Positions 32,899 through 41,077 of a DNA stretch of 64,000 bases are shown here, piece by piece; position 1 is the stretch's first letter, and each line of letters begins with the position of its first letter. This DNA is from VFMC01 sp040380855. Lineage in GTDB: Bacteria > Actinomycetota > Acidimicrobiia > Acidimicrobiales > Ilumatobacteraceae. The stretch covers positions 3,003-67,002 of the forward strand of contig JBEIIG010000014.1 in assembly GCA_040380855.1 (NCBI GenBank), read 5' to 3'. The position numbers and the translations under genes are program-made. A model generated the notes under the pieces. The model was not told where the DNA came from, made no database searches, and saw only the letters and a list, made by a program, of their open reading frames with translations.

Positions 32899-32912
32899 CG
32901 GCCGAAGGTCGC
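32899..32912. promoter_or_regulatory. DosR-like box 3 (upstream of hemerythrin)
   Basis: CGGCCGAAGGTCGC matches 9 of 14 positions of GGGACTWWAGTCCC and shares 11 of 12 bases with the core of box 1. Its centre is -43.5 from the hemerythrin ATG, the same position as box 2 in its own promoter, and in the same orientation relative to the gene. Confidence 0.5.
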
Positions 32913-32943
32913 CGGCCGCGACCCACCCGGCCCCTCGAGCGCG

Positions 32944-33726
32944 TCAGCGCCCGGTGAAACGAGCGGGACGGCGCTCGAGGAACGAGGCCACGCCCTCGCG
33001 GTGGTCGTCGCTCTTGAAACAGGCGCTCATCGCTGCCGTGTGGCGCTCCATGTGCTCGTCGACCGATGCCGTGAGGCCCAGGTAGGTGAGCTGCTTCACC
33101 CAGCGGTGGCTGTGCGGCGACCCGGTGGCCACCTGCTCGGCGAGGGCCCGCACGCGAGCGGGCAGGTCGTCGGGGGCCACCACGTCGAGCACATACCCCA
33201 GCCGCAGGGCCTCGTCGGCGTCGATCATCTGCCCGGTGTAGGTGAGGCGCAGCGCGTTCTGCAGCCCCACGATGCGCGGCAGCAACCAGGTGCCTGCGCC
33301 GGTGTCGGGCACCAGCCCGCGGTGCACGAAGTTCCAGGCGAAGCGGGCGTTGGTGGAGGCGATGCGCAGATCGCACTGCGAGGTGAACTCGGCGCCCATG
33401 CCCACGGCAGGGCCGTCGATCGCGCAGATGGTGGGCTTCGGGCACTGCACGATGGGCCACCACAGGTCGTGGTCGCTGCTGCTGCCGCGCAGGCCGCGGG
33501 TCTCGCCGGGGATGGTGGCCAGATCGGCCAGATCGGTACCGGCGCAGAACGCACCCGGCACACCGGTGATGACCAGCACACTGGTGGCCGGATCGGCACC
33601 TGCTTCGCGCACGAGGGCGATGAAGTCGCCCAACATGGCGTAGGTCATCGCATTGCGCTTCTCGGGCCGATCGATGGTGATGGTGCCGACGAGTCCGTCG
33701 ACCTCGTACCGCAGGAACTCGCTCAT
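32944..33726 (-). CDS. enoyl-CoA hydratase/isomerase family protein
   Basis: A 260-residue crotonase-fold protein. 'TITIDRPEKRNAMTYAML' (~15-32), the oxyanion-hole segment 'GAFCAGTDLADL' (~59-70), the second oxyanion 'AIDGPAVGMGAEFTSQCDLRIAS' (~103-125) and 'FVHRGLVPDTGAGTWLLPRIVG' (~133) are typical. Asp141 occupies one usual catalytic-Glu position ('VPDTG'). The acyl-CoA substrate is not identified. Last gene of a five-gene operon; its ATG overlaps the stop of the MFS gene as ATGA. Confidence 0.88.
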   Translation of the reverse strand: MSEFLRYEVDGLVGTITIDRPEKRNAMTYAMLGDFIALVREAGADPATSVLVITGVPGAFCAGTDLADLATIPGETRGLRGSSSDHDLWWPIVQCPKPTICAIDGPAVGMGAEFTSQCDLRIASTNARFAWNFVHRGLVPDTGAGTWLLPRIVGLQNALRLTYTGQMIDADEALRLGYVLDVVAPDDLPARVRALAEQVATGSPHSHRWVKQLTYLGLTASVDEHMERHTAAMSACFKSDDHREGVASFLERRPARFTGR

Positions 33727-35051
33727 GCCCCGACCGTACCCGGCGCGGCCTGCGTCGCTTCGATACGAGCCCGGTCGAGCCGTGCGGTGGTGAGCCGGCT
33801 CCGTCCCGCCAGCCACAGCCCGGCGTACACCGCTGCCTCGAACAGCCACACCGAGCGCAGCGCCCACTCGCGGCCGGTGAACCCGTCGAGCACCACCACC
33901 AGCAATCCGCCGAGGGCGGCGCCGATGGGGATCATCCCCCAGGCGAAGAAGCGGTAGACGCTGTTCACACGGCCGAGCAGGTGGGCGGGAATGACCGTCT
34001 GACGCAGGCTGACGGTGATGACGTTCCACAGCGTGCCGAGCAGCGTGGTGAGGCCTGACAGCACGAACACGACCGGCCAGTGCGAGGTGAAGGCGAACAC
34101 CAGCGACAGCACGGCGCCGCCTCCGAGGGTGAGGGCCAAGCAGGTGCCGCTGCCGAGTCGTTGCGACAGCCAGGCAGCCACGGCACCGGCGACGATGCCC
34201 CCGACCGCGCTGCCCATCCCCACCACGGCGAACAGCGTGGGGCCGAGGCCGAGTACCTCTTGGGCGAACAGCACGAACGCCGCGCCCGCTGCCGCCGCAG
34301 CTGCGTTCATCAACCCCAGGATGATGGCCATCGAGCGCAGCAGGTCGTGGCCCCACAACCAGCGCACGCCCTCGCGCAACTCGACTCGCCAGTGCGCCGG
34401 TTCGACACCGTCCGGGCGAGTGGCACGGAACGTTCCCGGGATGAGCGCCACGAGCGCCGCCGCAGCGAAGAACGAGGCCGCGTCGATCACGAACGGCAGC
34501 GCGAAGGCGGCCGCGATGAGCAGCGCCCCGAGCGGCGGGCCGACGAACGTGTTGGCCACACCCTCTGCGCTCCACATCCGCCCGTTGGCCCGTTCGAGGT
34601 GCTCGGCCGCGACGATGTCGGGCAGGATGGTCTGCGACGTGTTGTCGCGCAGCACCTCGGCCGTGCCCAGCAACAACGTGGCCGTCACCAGGGCGAGGTA
34701 CAGACCCCACTGCGTCGCAGTGACGGTGTCGAGCGCGGCGGGGTCGGGCAGTGAGTCGCTGCCGCCGAGCACCACCAGCGCCACGACGAGCGTGATCGCA
34801 CCGCGGAGCACGTCCATGGTCACCATCGCCCGACGACGGTCGACGCGGTCGGTGATCACCCCGGCGGGCAACGTGAACACCAGCCACGGCAGCCGCGACG
34901 CAGCCGAGACGAGGGCGATGAGCAGCGGGTTGCGGGTGACCGCCGAGGCGAGCCACGGATACGCGACCACACCCACCCCGTCGCCCAGGTTCGACACGAC
35001 ACTCGCGGTGAACAGTCGTCGGTAGTCGCGGCCGAGCCGCACACGGGTCAT
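33723..35051 (-). CDS. MFS transporter (MFS_3/EntS-like exporter)
   Basis: A 442-residue membrane protein with about 12 predicted transmembrane helices. The N-terminus 'YRRLFTASVVSNLGDGVGVVAYPWLA' and the loop 'LPAGVITDRVDRRRAM' (~62-77) are the MFS motif-A region. The second half has 'LLGRVNSVYRFFAWGMIPIGAALGG', characteristic of the MFS_3 exporters related to the enterobactin exporter. Cargo unknown. Fourth gene of the operon: its ATG overlaps the SGNH hydrolase stop, and its own stop overlaps the enoyl-CoA hydratase start (both ATGA). Confidence 0.88.
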   Translation of the reverse strand: MTRVRLGRDYRRLFTASVVSNLGDGVGVVAYPWLASAVTRNPLLIALVSAASRLPWLVFTLPAGVITDRVDRRRAMVTMDVLRGAITLVVALVVLGGSDSLPDPAALDTVTATQWGLYLALVTATLLLGTAEVLRDNTSQTILPDIVAAEHLERANGRMWSAEGVANTFVGPPLGALLIAAAFALPFVIDAASFFAAAALVALIPGTFRATRPDGVEPAHWRVELREGVRWLWGHDLLRSMAIILGLMNAAAAAAGAAFVLFAQEVLGLGPTLFAVVGMGSAVGGIVAGAVAAWLSQRLGSGTCLALTLGGGAVLSLVFAFTSHWPVVFVLSGLTTLLGTLWNVITVSLRQTVIPAHLLGRVNSVYRFFAWGMIPIGAALGGLLVVVLDGFTGREWALRSVWLFEAAVYAGLWLAGRSRLTTARLDRARIEATQAAPGTVGA

Positions 35052-36211
35052 CGAGCCAAGGGTCCGCCGGGCCCGAACGCCTTGGCGGCGAAGCGCTCGC
35101 CGATGCGGCGGTAGCCCTCCTCGGTGGGATGCAGGCGGTCGTACAACTCGTCGACGTCGTCGGCACCGAACAGTTCGAGGCCGCTGAACGTGTGCAGGTG
35201 CTCGTCGCCCGCAGCACGGCGCACCCCGACGATCTGTTCGACCATCTCGCGGATGCGCACCAGGGTGAGCCCGAGCGGGCGCACCGCGGGGCGCGCCTCG
35301 ACGTGCACGAACGTGGTGCGGCCATCCACCAGCACCGGCACCGTGGGCCCCGGGTGGTTCTCGACCGACGGGCAGAAGATGGGCGACACCACCAGCAGCG
35401 GTGTGGTGGGGTGGCCGTCGCGGATGGAATCGAGGAACCCGTGCAGCGCCGGCCCGAACGTGCGCTCGGTCATCGAGGCGGCATTCACCAGGTTGATGCC
35501 CACCTTCAGGCTCATCACGTCGGCCGGCACGTCGCGCAGCACCCTGCCCATGAAGGGGTCGAGCTGACACTGACCACCCAATCCGAAGTTGTCGACGTCG
35601 ACGCCGGCCAGGCGCGCCGCGAGCATCGGCCACGCCGCCGACGGCCGGTCGACGTCCATGCAGTGGCTGATCGACGACCCGTGGTGCACCCATCGACGAC
35701 GCGGTCGGGTGGGGGCCGACACGGTCGATCCGTCGGCCACGGCGAGGCGGCGCAACTCGACCGACGAGTGGGTGGGCAGCCACAACTCGATCTCCTTGTC
35801 GGCGCTGCCCAGGTCGTCGAACCGAACGGTCGTGGGGCCGCCCGCCTCCCAGGTGATGCCCTCGGGCCCGGCCGTCTGGTCGATGTGGATGAACGTGCCG
35901 CCCACCATGCGCTGCAGCGCGACGAGCCCGCCGTCGACCACCAGCTCGACCGCCGGGTCGACCTGGGGGCGCGAGGTGACGTGCAGGCTGATCGGGTGCA
36001 CGGTCAGCTCGACCACGGGCGAGGTGGTGCGGAACACCAACCGCACACCCGAGGTCGATGTGACCATCGTGTCCATGAAGGCATCGGGGATCTGCGGTGC
36101 GGTCCAGGCCGGGACCCGGCGCGGCAGCAGCCCGTCGGCGGTGACCTTCAGATCGAGGGCACCGCGGATCTCGACCGGGCCGGCGGTGAACGGGACGTCG
36201 ACGAGTGACAT
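35048..36211 (-). CDS. SGNH/GDSL-family hydrolase with N-terminal beta-sandwich domain
   Basis: A 387-residue esterase-like protein. The first ~170 residues are a beta-rich domain ('VRLVFRTTSPVVELTVHP', 'IELWLPTHSSVELRRL'). The SGNH catalytic domain follows, with block I 'VHHGSSISHC' (nucleophile Ser, ~177), block II Gly in 'NFGLGGQCQL', block III Asn in 'KVGINLVN', and block V 'DRLHPTEEGYRRIG' (Asp-x2-His, ~363). Related proteins are carbohydrate or acyl esterases. No signal peptide. TAGCGT lies 8 nt before the ATG, a possible internal promoter. It starts 11 bp after the PhnD-like stop. Confidence 0.83.
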   Translation of the reverse strand: MSLVDVPFTAGPVEIRGALDLKVTADGLLPRRVPAWTAPQIPDAFMDTMVTSTSGVRLVFRTTSPVVELTVHPISLHVTSRPQVDPAVELVVDGGLVALQRMVGGTFIHIDQTAGPEGITWEAGGPTTVRFDDLGSADKEIELWLPTHSSVELRRLAVADGSTVSAPTRPRRRWVHHGSSISHCMDVDRPSAAWPMLAARLAGVDVDNFGLGGQCQLDPFMGRVLRDVPADVMSLKVGINLVNAASMTERTFGPALHGFLDSIRDGHPTTPLLVVSPIFCPSVENHPGPTVPVLVDGRTTFVHVEARPAVRPLGLTLVRIREMVEQIVGVRRAAGDEHLHTFSGLELFGADDVDELYDRLHPTEEGYRRIGERFAAKAFGPGGPLAR

Positions 36212-36222
36212 GCCCGGCGACG

Positions 36223-36996
36223 CTACTGCGGTGCCGGTGCCAGGGTTCGCAGCGACACGTAGTCGGCGTAGTCGCGGGCCACGAAGGCCTCGACGAGCAA
36301 TGCGGTACGCACGTCGGCGAGCGCCGGGTCGGCCACAGCGGCCGTGAACGCAGCGCGCAACTCGGCGAGTTGCTGTGCCGAGACTGCGGCACCGGCGATG
36401 ACCGGCAGACAGCCCACCTGCGGCCCGTGGCCCACCTCCACCAGGTCGGTGCAGAGGTCGGGGTACAGGCGGCGGATGTGGGCCAGCGACACCGCGTCGA
36501 TCGAGGCCACCTCGGCACGGCCCTCGTGCACGGCACGCACGCTCTCGTGATGGGCACCGGTGAACAGCACCTCGCCCTGCCAGCGTGCGCCGGGCCCGTG
36601 CACGGCGTGCAGCAGGCTCACCCACCCCGACAGGCTGTCGGGTCCGTTCGCCGCGGCCAGCGACCCGGCGAACTCGGCGGCGACGCCCGGTCGCTGCGCC
36701 ACCAGCACGCTGCGGTACGTGGGCCCGTCGGCCTCGGGGACGGTGAACACGAACGTGCCCACCACGTGCAGGCGGCCGGTCTCGGCGAGATCGGCCAGTT
36801 CGGTCACCAGTGGCCAGCCGCACGTGTAGCTCACCACCGTCGCCGGATCGTGCCACTGGGCGTGCAGGTCGACATCCCACTCGAGCCGCTCGGGCACCCA
36901 GGGCGCCCGTTCGCGCACCGCCTGCCACAACCGGTCGAACGCCGGCCGCAGCGGCGCGAACGGGTACATGCCGAGCCCGGCGCGCTGCGCGCTCAC
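36223..36996 (-). CDS. PhnD-like periplasmic-binding-fold protein without signal peptide
   Basis: A 257-residue protein of the phosphate/phosphonate-binding (PhnD-like, PF12974 type) fold. 'LGMYPFAPLRPAFDRLWQAVRE' at the N-terminus, 'VVSYTCGWPLVTELA', 'VLFTGAHHESVRAVHEGRAEVASIDAVSLAHI' (~140-172) and 'VGCLPVIAG' fit the family. It lacks a signal peptide and no ABC permease or ATPase adjoins, so a cytoplasmic sensory or enzymatic role is more likely than uptake. The GTG start overlaps the desaturase stop as GTGA. Second gene of the operon. Confidence 0.75.
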   Translation of the reverse strand: MSAQRAGLGMYPFAPLRPAFDRLWQAVRERAPWVPERLEWDVDLHAQWHDPATVVSYTCGWPLVTELADLAETGRLHVVGTFVFTVPEADGPTYRSVLVAQRPGVAAEFAGSLAAANGPDSLSGWVSLLHAVHGPGARWQGEVLFTGAHHESVRAVHEGRAEVASIDAVSLAHIRRLYPDLCTDLVEVGHGPQVGCLPVIAGAAVSAQQLAELRAAFTAAVADPALADVRTALLVEAFVARDYADYVSLRTLAPAPQ

Positions 36997-37985
36997 GACG
37001 CTGCGTCGACCGGCCCGTTCGCCGCGTCGGCGAGCAGCGGGTGCACCGGGGTGTCGAACGGCCGGAACGCGAACCGGCGGATCACCTCGGCGTAGCCGCG
37101 GTAGAGCCCGGCGCCGCTGCGGGCGATCTCGGCCGAACCCAGCTGCTCGGTGAGCGCAGGCAACCGGTACCAGGCCGCGCCGGGCCGGGCGTGGTGGGTG
37201 TGGTGCAGGTTGTTGAACAAGAACAGCACCCCGAAGAACCAACCGCTGCGCACCACGGCCGAGCGGGTGGCCGGGGCGGGAACGGCCCGGTGCTCGACGA
37301 ACGAGCGGATGTACGACACCGACATGCCGAACCAGCAGTAGCCGACGAGGTACTGCCACACCGGCACACCTGCTACCCCGAACACCACCCAGCCCACCAC
37401 CGCGGCACCGACCAGGTGCCCCAGCCAGCGGGCCGCCAGCGAGCCGTCGCGCCCGGCGGCACGAGCCTGCGCCACGAGCAGCCGCGGCGGCCCCATGAGC
37501 GGCCCGATCAGCAAGCGGCCGACGAACGTACGGCTCACCTTCAGCGTGGTGCGCCGCACCGGCCCGGCATGCGCCCAGTGCGCCGGGCTCACGTAGAACG
37601 TCTCGGGGTCCTCGTCGGGGATGGTGAGCTCGACCTCGTGGTGCAGCAGGTGCTCGTCGCGGTAGAGCCAGTACGGCAGCCACAGCGACAGCGGCGCACC
37701 GGCCAGGGCGACGTTGAGCCACCCCCACGGCGTGGGGTGTCCGTGGAGCACCTCGTGCTGCAGGCTCATGTACCAGCCACCTGCCAGGCCGAGGCCCACC
37801 AGCAACACCGGCCACGGGATCGAGTCGTGCCCGAACACCAACCCGAGCCACAGCGCCCACACCGCGACCGCGACGGCAACGGTGGGCCACTCGATTCGGC
37901 TCGGATGCTGCACTTCCCCGCTGTCCACTGCCGTCGATTGTGGATCACCACCACCCTGCGGCGCACGGGGTTTGTCGATGGACAT
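36993..37985 (-). CDS. membrane fatty-acid-desaturase-like protein
   Basis: A 330-residue integral membrane di-iron protein. Histidine boxes: 'LQHEVLHGHP' (~77), 'DEHLLHHEVE' (~111) and 'NNLHHTHHARPG' (~264), with hydrophobic helices between. This is the fatty acid desaturase/beta-carotene hydroxylase superfamily; the third box HxxHH is present. Substrate unknown. ATG 37985 is chosen over a TTG at 38021, because the longer form would start inside the paired palindromes at 38009-38040. GGGGCGA lies 9 nt upstream. First gene of the five-gene operon, divergent from the XRE regulator. Confidence 0.85.
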   Translation of the reverse strand: MSIDKPRAPQGGGDPQSTAVDSGEVQHPSRIEWPTVAVAVAVWALWLGLVFGHDSIPWPVLLVGLGLAGGWYMSLQHEVLHGHPTPWGWLNVALAGAPLSLWLPYWLYRDEHLLHHEVELTIPDEDPETFYVSPAHWAHAGPVRRTTLKVSRTFVGRLLIGPLMGPPRLLVAQARAAGRDGSLAARWLGHLVGAAVVGWVVFGVAGVPVWQYLVGYCWFGMSVSYIRSFVEHRAVPAPATRSAVVRSGWFFGVLFLFNNLHHTHHARPGAAWYRLPALTEQLGSAEIARSGAGLYRGYAEVIRRFAFRPFDTPVHPLLADAANGPVDAAS

Positions 37986-38008
37986 GCGCACAGTTCGCCC
38001 CAAGGTGA

Positions 38009-38040
38009 TGCGGATCCGCAACAGATCGTGCGGATACGCA
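38009..38040. promoter_or_regulatory. paired palindromic operators between desaturase operon and XRE regulator
   Basis: Two 12-bp sites, TGCGGATCCGCA (38009-38020, perfect palindrome) and TGCGGATACGCA (38029-38040, one mismatch), are exactly 20 bp apart, about two helical turns. They lie 24-55 bp upstream of the desaturase ATG and 34 bp upstream of the regulator ATG. They are the obvious candidates for binding by the divergent XRE protein, giving autoregulation and operon control. Confidence 0.6.
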
Positions 38041-38061
38041 CCATCTCCGACACCTGATCCG

Positions 38062-38067
38062 TAGGCT
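38062..38067 (+). promoter_or_regulatory. putative leaderless -10 element, XRE regulator gene
   Basis: TAGGCT (TANNNT) ends 7 nt before the ATG at 38075. The nearer palindrome then falls over the expected -35 region. Confidence 0.45.
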
Positions 38068-38074
38068 GACGGCC

Positions 38075-38932
38075 ATGGACCGCCGCGAGATGCTGGCCAC
38101 GTTTCGCGATCGGCTCGACGACGTCATCCGCCGCAGCGGCCTCACCCGATCGGCGTTCGCCGTCGGTTCGGCGATCGACCGCTCCACCCTGTCGCAGTTG
38201 CTCTCGCCCACCAACCGCCGCCTCCCCCGGGTCGAGACCCTGGCCGAGGTGGCCACCACGCATCAGGTGTCGGTCGACTGGCTCCTGGGCCTCAGCAATG
38301 CCGGGCCGATGCAGGCCGAGATGATGCGCGAGCAGATGGCGTTCGAACGCAACGCGTTGTCACCCAACGACGAGCGGCTGATCGCCTGGTTCGAGCAGGC
38401 CCGCGGCTACAAGGTGCGCTACGTGCCGAGCACCCTGCCCGACATGCTGAAGACCGACGACCTGATCCGCTTCGAACTGGGCGAGTTCGTGACCATGCGA
38501 CCCGAACAGCAGATCGGCACCGCCGCGGCGCGGTTGGCGTGGACCCGCTCGCCCGGCAGCGATCTCGAGTGCTGCAACAGCGTGCAGGGAGTCGAGTTGT
38601 TCGCCCGCGGCGAAGGCATCTGGCGAGCGCTCCCCCACGCCCAGCGCGTCGAGCAGATCGAGTACATGATCGAACTCACCCGCTCGCTGTACCCCACGCT
38701 GCGCTGGTTCCTCTTCGACGGCCTGCAGCGCTACGCGGCGCCCGTCACCATCTTCGGCCCGCAGCGCGCGGCGCTCTACCTCGGCCAGATGTACCTGGTG
38801 CTCACGTCGAGCGAACACGTGAACACCCTCACCGAACACTTCGACGACCTCATCCGCGGCGCCACCGTGCAGCCGAACGAGATACCTGCGTTCCTGACCG
38901 AACAGCTCAGCGTGGCTCGACGTAGGAGGTGA
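38075..38932 (+). CDS. XRE-family HTH transcriptional regulator
   Basis: A 285-residue regulator. The N-terminal HTH_3 domain covers ~8-72 ('FRDRLDDVIRRSGLTRSAFAVGSAIDRSTLSQLLSP...LPRVETLAEVATTHQVSVDWLLGLS'), including recognition helix 'DRSTLSQLLS'. The C-terminal ~190 residues form a mixed alpha/beta domain with no family I can name ('WFLFDGLQRYAAPVTIFGPQRAALYLG'), probably ligand-sensing. It is divergent from the desaturase operon with two palindromes between, so it probably controls that operon and itself. Its 3' end overlaps the convergent Ldh_2 gene by 26 bp. Confidence 0.85.
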   Translation: MDRREMLATFRDRLDDVIRRSGLTRSAFAVGSAIDRSTLSQLLSPTNRRLPRVETLAEVATTHQVSVDWLLGLSNAGPMQAEMMREQMAFERNALSPNDERLIAWFEQARGYKVRYVPSTLPDMLKTDDLIRFELGEFVTMRPEQQIGTAAARLAWTRSPGSDLECCNSVQGVELFARGEGIWRALPHAQRVEQIEYMIELTRSLYPTLRWFLFDGLQRYAAPVTIFGPQRAALYLGQMYLVLTSSEHVNTLTEHFDDLIRGATVQPNEIPAFLTEQLSVARRRR

Positions 38933-39914
38933 GCACGGCCATCAGGTCGTCGGGCACCTCCACGCCGTGCACCGCCGTGTGCGTCCGGCTGGTGAGGCGC
39001 TTGTCGCCGGGCAGACGCACCCCGGGCTCGCTCACCATCGCCTGCAGGTCGGCCTCGATGCGGTCGGCGAACCCGGCACCCATGGTGGCCGCCGGGTCGA
39101 TCGCCAGGATCACCTGGCCCACGTCGGGCGGGCCACCCTCGTTGCCGCCGAAGCCCGAGGCCTCGTGCGAGAAGTTCGACCCGGCCACACCGCCCGCCAT
39201 CACATCGACCAGCAGCGCGAGCGCCGACCCCTTGTGCCCGCCCGCCGGCGCCATGGTGCCTGCCAGCGCGGCCTGCGCGTCGGTGGTGGGCCGGCCGTCG
39301 ACATCGAGTGCCCAGCCGAGCGGGATGGCCTCGCCGCGCTGCGCGGCGGCGTTCACGGTCACCCAGGCGACGGTCGACGACGACAGGTCGGCCACCACAG
39401 GGTCGCCGGTGGCGCGAGGCGCTGCCCAGGCGATGGGGTTGGTGCCGAAGAACGGACGCTTGCCGCCCCAGGCCGCCATCAGCGGCGACGAGTTGGCGAA
39501 CATCACGGCCACCAGGCCCTGCCGGGCGAGCCGCTCGACGAACCAGCCCAACACACCGGCCGAGTAGCTGTGGGCGATGGCCAGCACGCCCACACCGCAC
39601 GTGCGTGTCGCCTCGACCAGGGGTGCCTCCCCTGCCTCGAACGCCGGATGGCAGAACCCGTTGCCAGCATCGACCACGACCGTGGCGGCGCGAGGCCGCG
39701 ACACGCTGGGCACGGCATCGCCCAGCACCTTGCCGCAGCGCACGTGCTCGCAGTAGGTGGGCAGGTACGACAGGCCGACGGTGCGGATGCCTTCCGCCTC
39801 GGCGTCGCGGATGCTGCGCGCCGTCGCGCCGGCCTGGAGGGCCGAGGCACCAGACGACACGAGCATGCGGCGGGCGAGGTCGTCGACCTCTTCGAGGGTG
39901 AGAACGGTGGTCAT
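38907..39914 (-). CDS. malate/L-lactate dehydrogenase family (Ldh_2) oxidoreductase
   Basis: A 335-residue NAD(P)-dependent 2-hydroxyacid dehydrogenase of the Ldh_2 family (malate, ureidoglycolate and sulfolactate types). 'LSYLPTYCEHVRCGKV' (~49), 'GVLAIAHSYSAGVLGWFVERLARQGLVAVMFANSSP' segments (~110-145), 'PFFGTNPIAWAAPR' (~153), 'APAGGHKGSALALLVDVMAGG' (~225) and 'GQVILAIDP' are family motifs. Its ATG overlaps the hutI stop as ATGA, so it is the last gene of the hut operon. A role in reducing an imidazole 2-oxo acid or a related side product would suit, but that is inference. Confidence 0.85.
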   Translation of the reverse strand: MTTVLTLEEVDDLARRMLVSSGASALQAGATARSIRDAEAEGIRTVGLSYLPTYCEHVRCGKVLGDAVPSVSRPRAATVVVDAGNGFCHPAFEAGEAPLVEATRTCGVGVLAIAHSYSAGVLGWFVERLARQGLVAVMFANSSPLMAAWGGKRPFFGTNPIAWAAPRATGDPVVADLSSSTVAWVTVNAAAQRGEAIPLGWALDVDGRPTTDAQAALAGTMAPAGGHKGSALALLVDVMAGGVAGSNFSHEASGFGGNEGGPPDVGQVILAIDPAATMGAGFADRIEADLQAMVSEPGVRLPGDKRLTSRTHTAVHGVEVPDDLMAVLTSYVEPR

Positions 39915-41077
39915 GAGACGAGCACTCCTGCTTCGACGACGGAATGGATGAGCGGCACACCAGGCCGGTAGACGAGGTGGGCGTACGACGGTGCATCGAG
40001 CACCACCAGGTCGGCGCGGGCACCTGCAGCGATGCGGCCCACGTCGGTTCGTCGCAGCGCCTTCGCGCCACCCAGGGTGGCGGCGACGATCGCCTCGTCG
40101 GGGGTCATCCGCAGATCGCGCACGGCGAGCGCGATGCAGAACGCCATCGACGTGGTGTAACTGGAACCCGGATTGCAGTTGGTGGCCAGCGCCACCGTCG
40201 CCCCGGCGTCGATGACACGGCGGGCGTCGGGGTAGGGCTGCCTGGTGGAGAAGTCGGTGGCGGGCAGGAACGTGGCCACCGTGTGGCTGGAAGCCAGCGC
40301 TGCCACGTCGTCGTCGCTGAGGTAGGTGCAGTGGTCGGCCGAGGCACAGCCCATCTCGACGGCCAGTTGCACACCGGGGCCGAACCCGAGTTGGTTGGCG
40401 TGCAGACGCAGACCCAACCCCGCCGCCCGGCCCGCGGCCAGCACGGCGCGGCACTGGTCGGCGTCGAACGCACCCACCTCGCAGAACGCATCGATCCAGC
40501 GCGCCTGCGGTGCGGCGGCGGCGAGCATCTCGTTGCACACCAGGTGCACGTAGTCGTCGGTCCGCCCGGCGAACTCGGCGGGAACCACATGGGCGCCGAG
40601 GAACGTGGTGTCGCCGGTGATCTCGCCCGCCACCGTCAGACAGCGCGCCTCGTCGTGCACCGTCAGGCCGTAGCCCGACTTGATCTCGATGCTGGTGATA
40701 CCGGCCCGCTGCGCCTCTGCTCGGCGGTGTGCGGCCAGCATGCCCAGGTGGGCGTCGTCGGCCGCGCGGGTGGCGTCGACCGACACGCGGATGCCACCGG
40801 CCTCGTAGGGACGGCCCGCCATGCGCGCCGCGAACTCGTCGGCGCGGTCGCCGGCGAACACCAGATGGGTGTGCGAGTCGACGAAGCCGGGGATGACACA
40901 GGCACCGGCCGCGTCGATCCATTCATCGGCCGCTGCACCGGCACGCTCGACCGACACGATGCGATCGCCCGCGATCACCACCGCCGCATCGCGGACGATG
41001 CCCAACGGCCCGTCGCCCACCTCGGGGTCGTTGGTGACCAGCAGACCGATCCGGTCGATCACGGTCGTTCGGTTCAC
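39911..41077 (-). CDS. hutI: imidazolonepropionase
   Basis: A 388-residue amidohydrolase-superfamily enzyme that opens 4-imidazolone-5-propionate to N-formimino-L-glutamate, the third step of histidine degradation. 'VIPGFVDSHTHLVFAGDRADEFAARM' region (~58-83, metal His-x-His), 'EIKSGYGL' (~131), 'GAHVVPAEFAGR' (~160), 'RLHANQLGFGPG' (~225), 'ADHCTYLSDDD' and 'ATNCNPGSSYTTSM' (~295) are diagnostic. GTG start overlapping the hutF stop (GTGA), and its stop overlaps the Ldh_2 ATG. Length matches the family. Confidence 0.95.
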   Translation of the reverse strand: MNRTTVIDRIGLLVTNDPEVGDGPLGIVRDAAVVIAGDRIVSVERAGAAADEWIDAAGACVIPGFVDSHTHLVFAGDRADEFAARMAGRPYEAGGIRVSVDATRAADDAHLGMLAAHRRAEAQRAGITSIEIKSGYGLTVHDEARCLTVAGEITGDTTFLGAHVVPAEFAGRTDDYVHLVCNEMLAAAAPQARWIDAFCEVGAFDADQCRAVLAAGRAAGLGLRLHANQLGFGPGVQLAVEMGCASADHCTYLSDDDVAALASSHTVATFLPATDFSTRQPYPDARRVIDAGATVALATNCNPGSSYTTSMAFCIALAVRDLRMTPDEAIVAATLGGAKALRRTDVGRIAAGARADLVVLDAPSYAHLVYRPGVPLIHSVVEAGVLVS

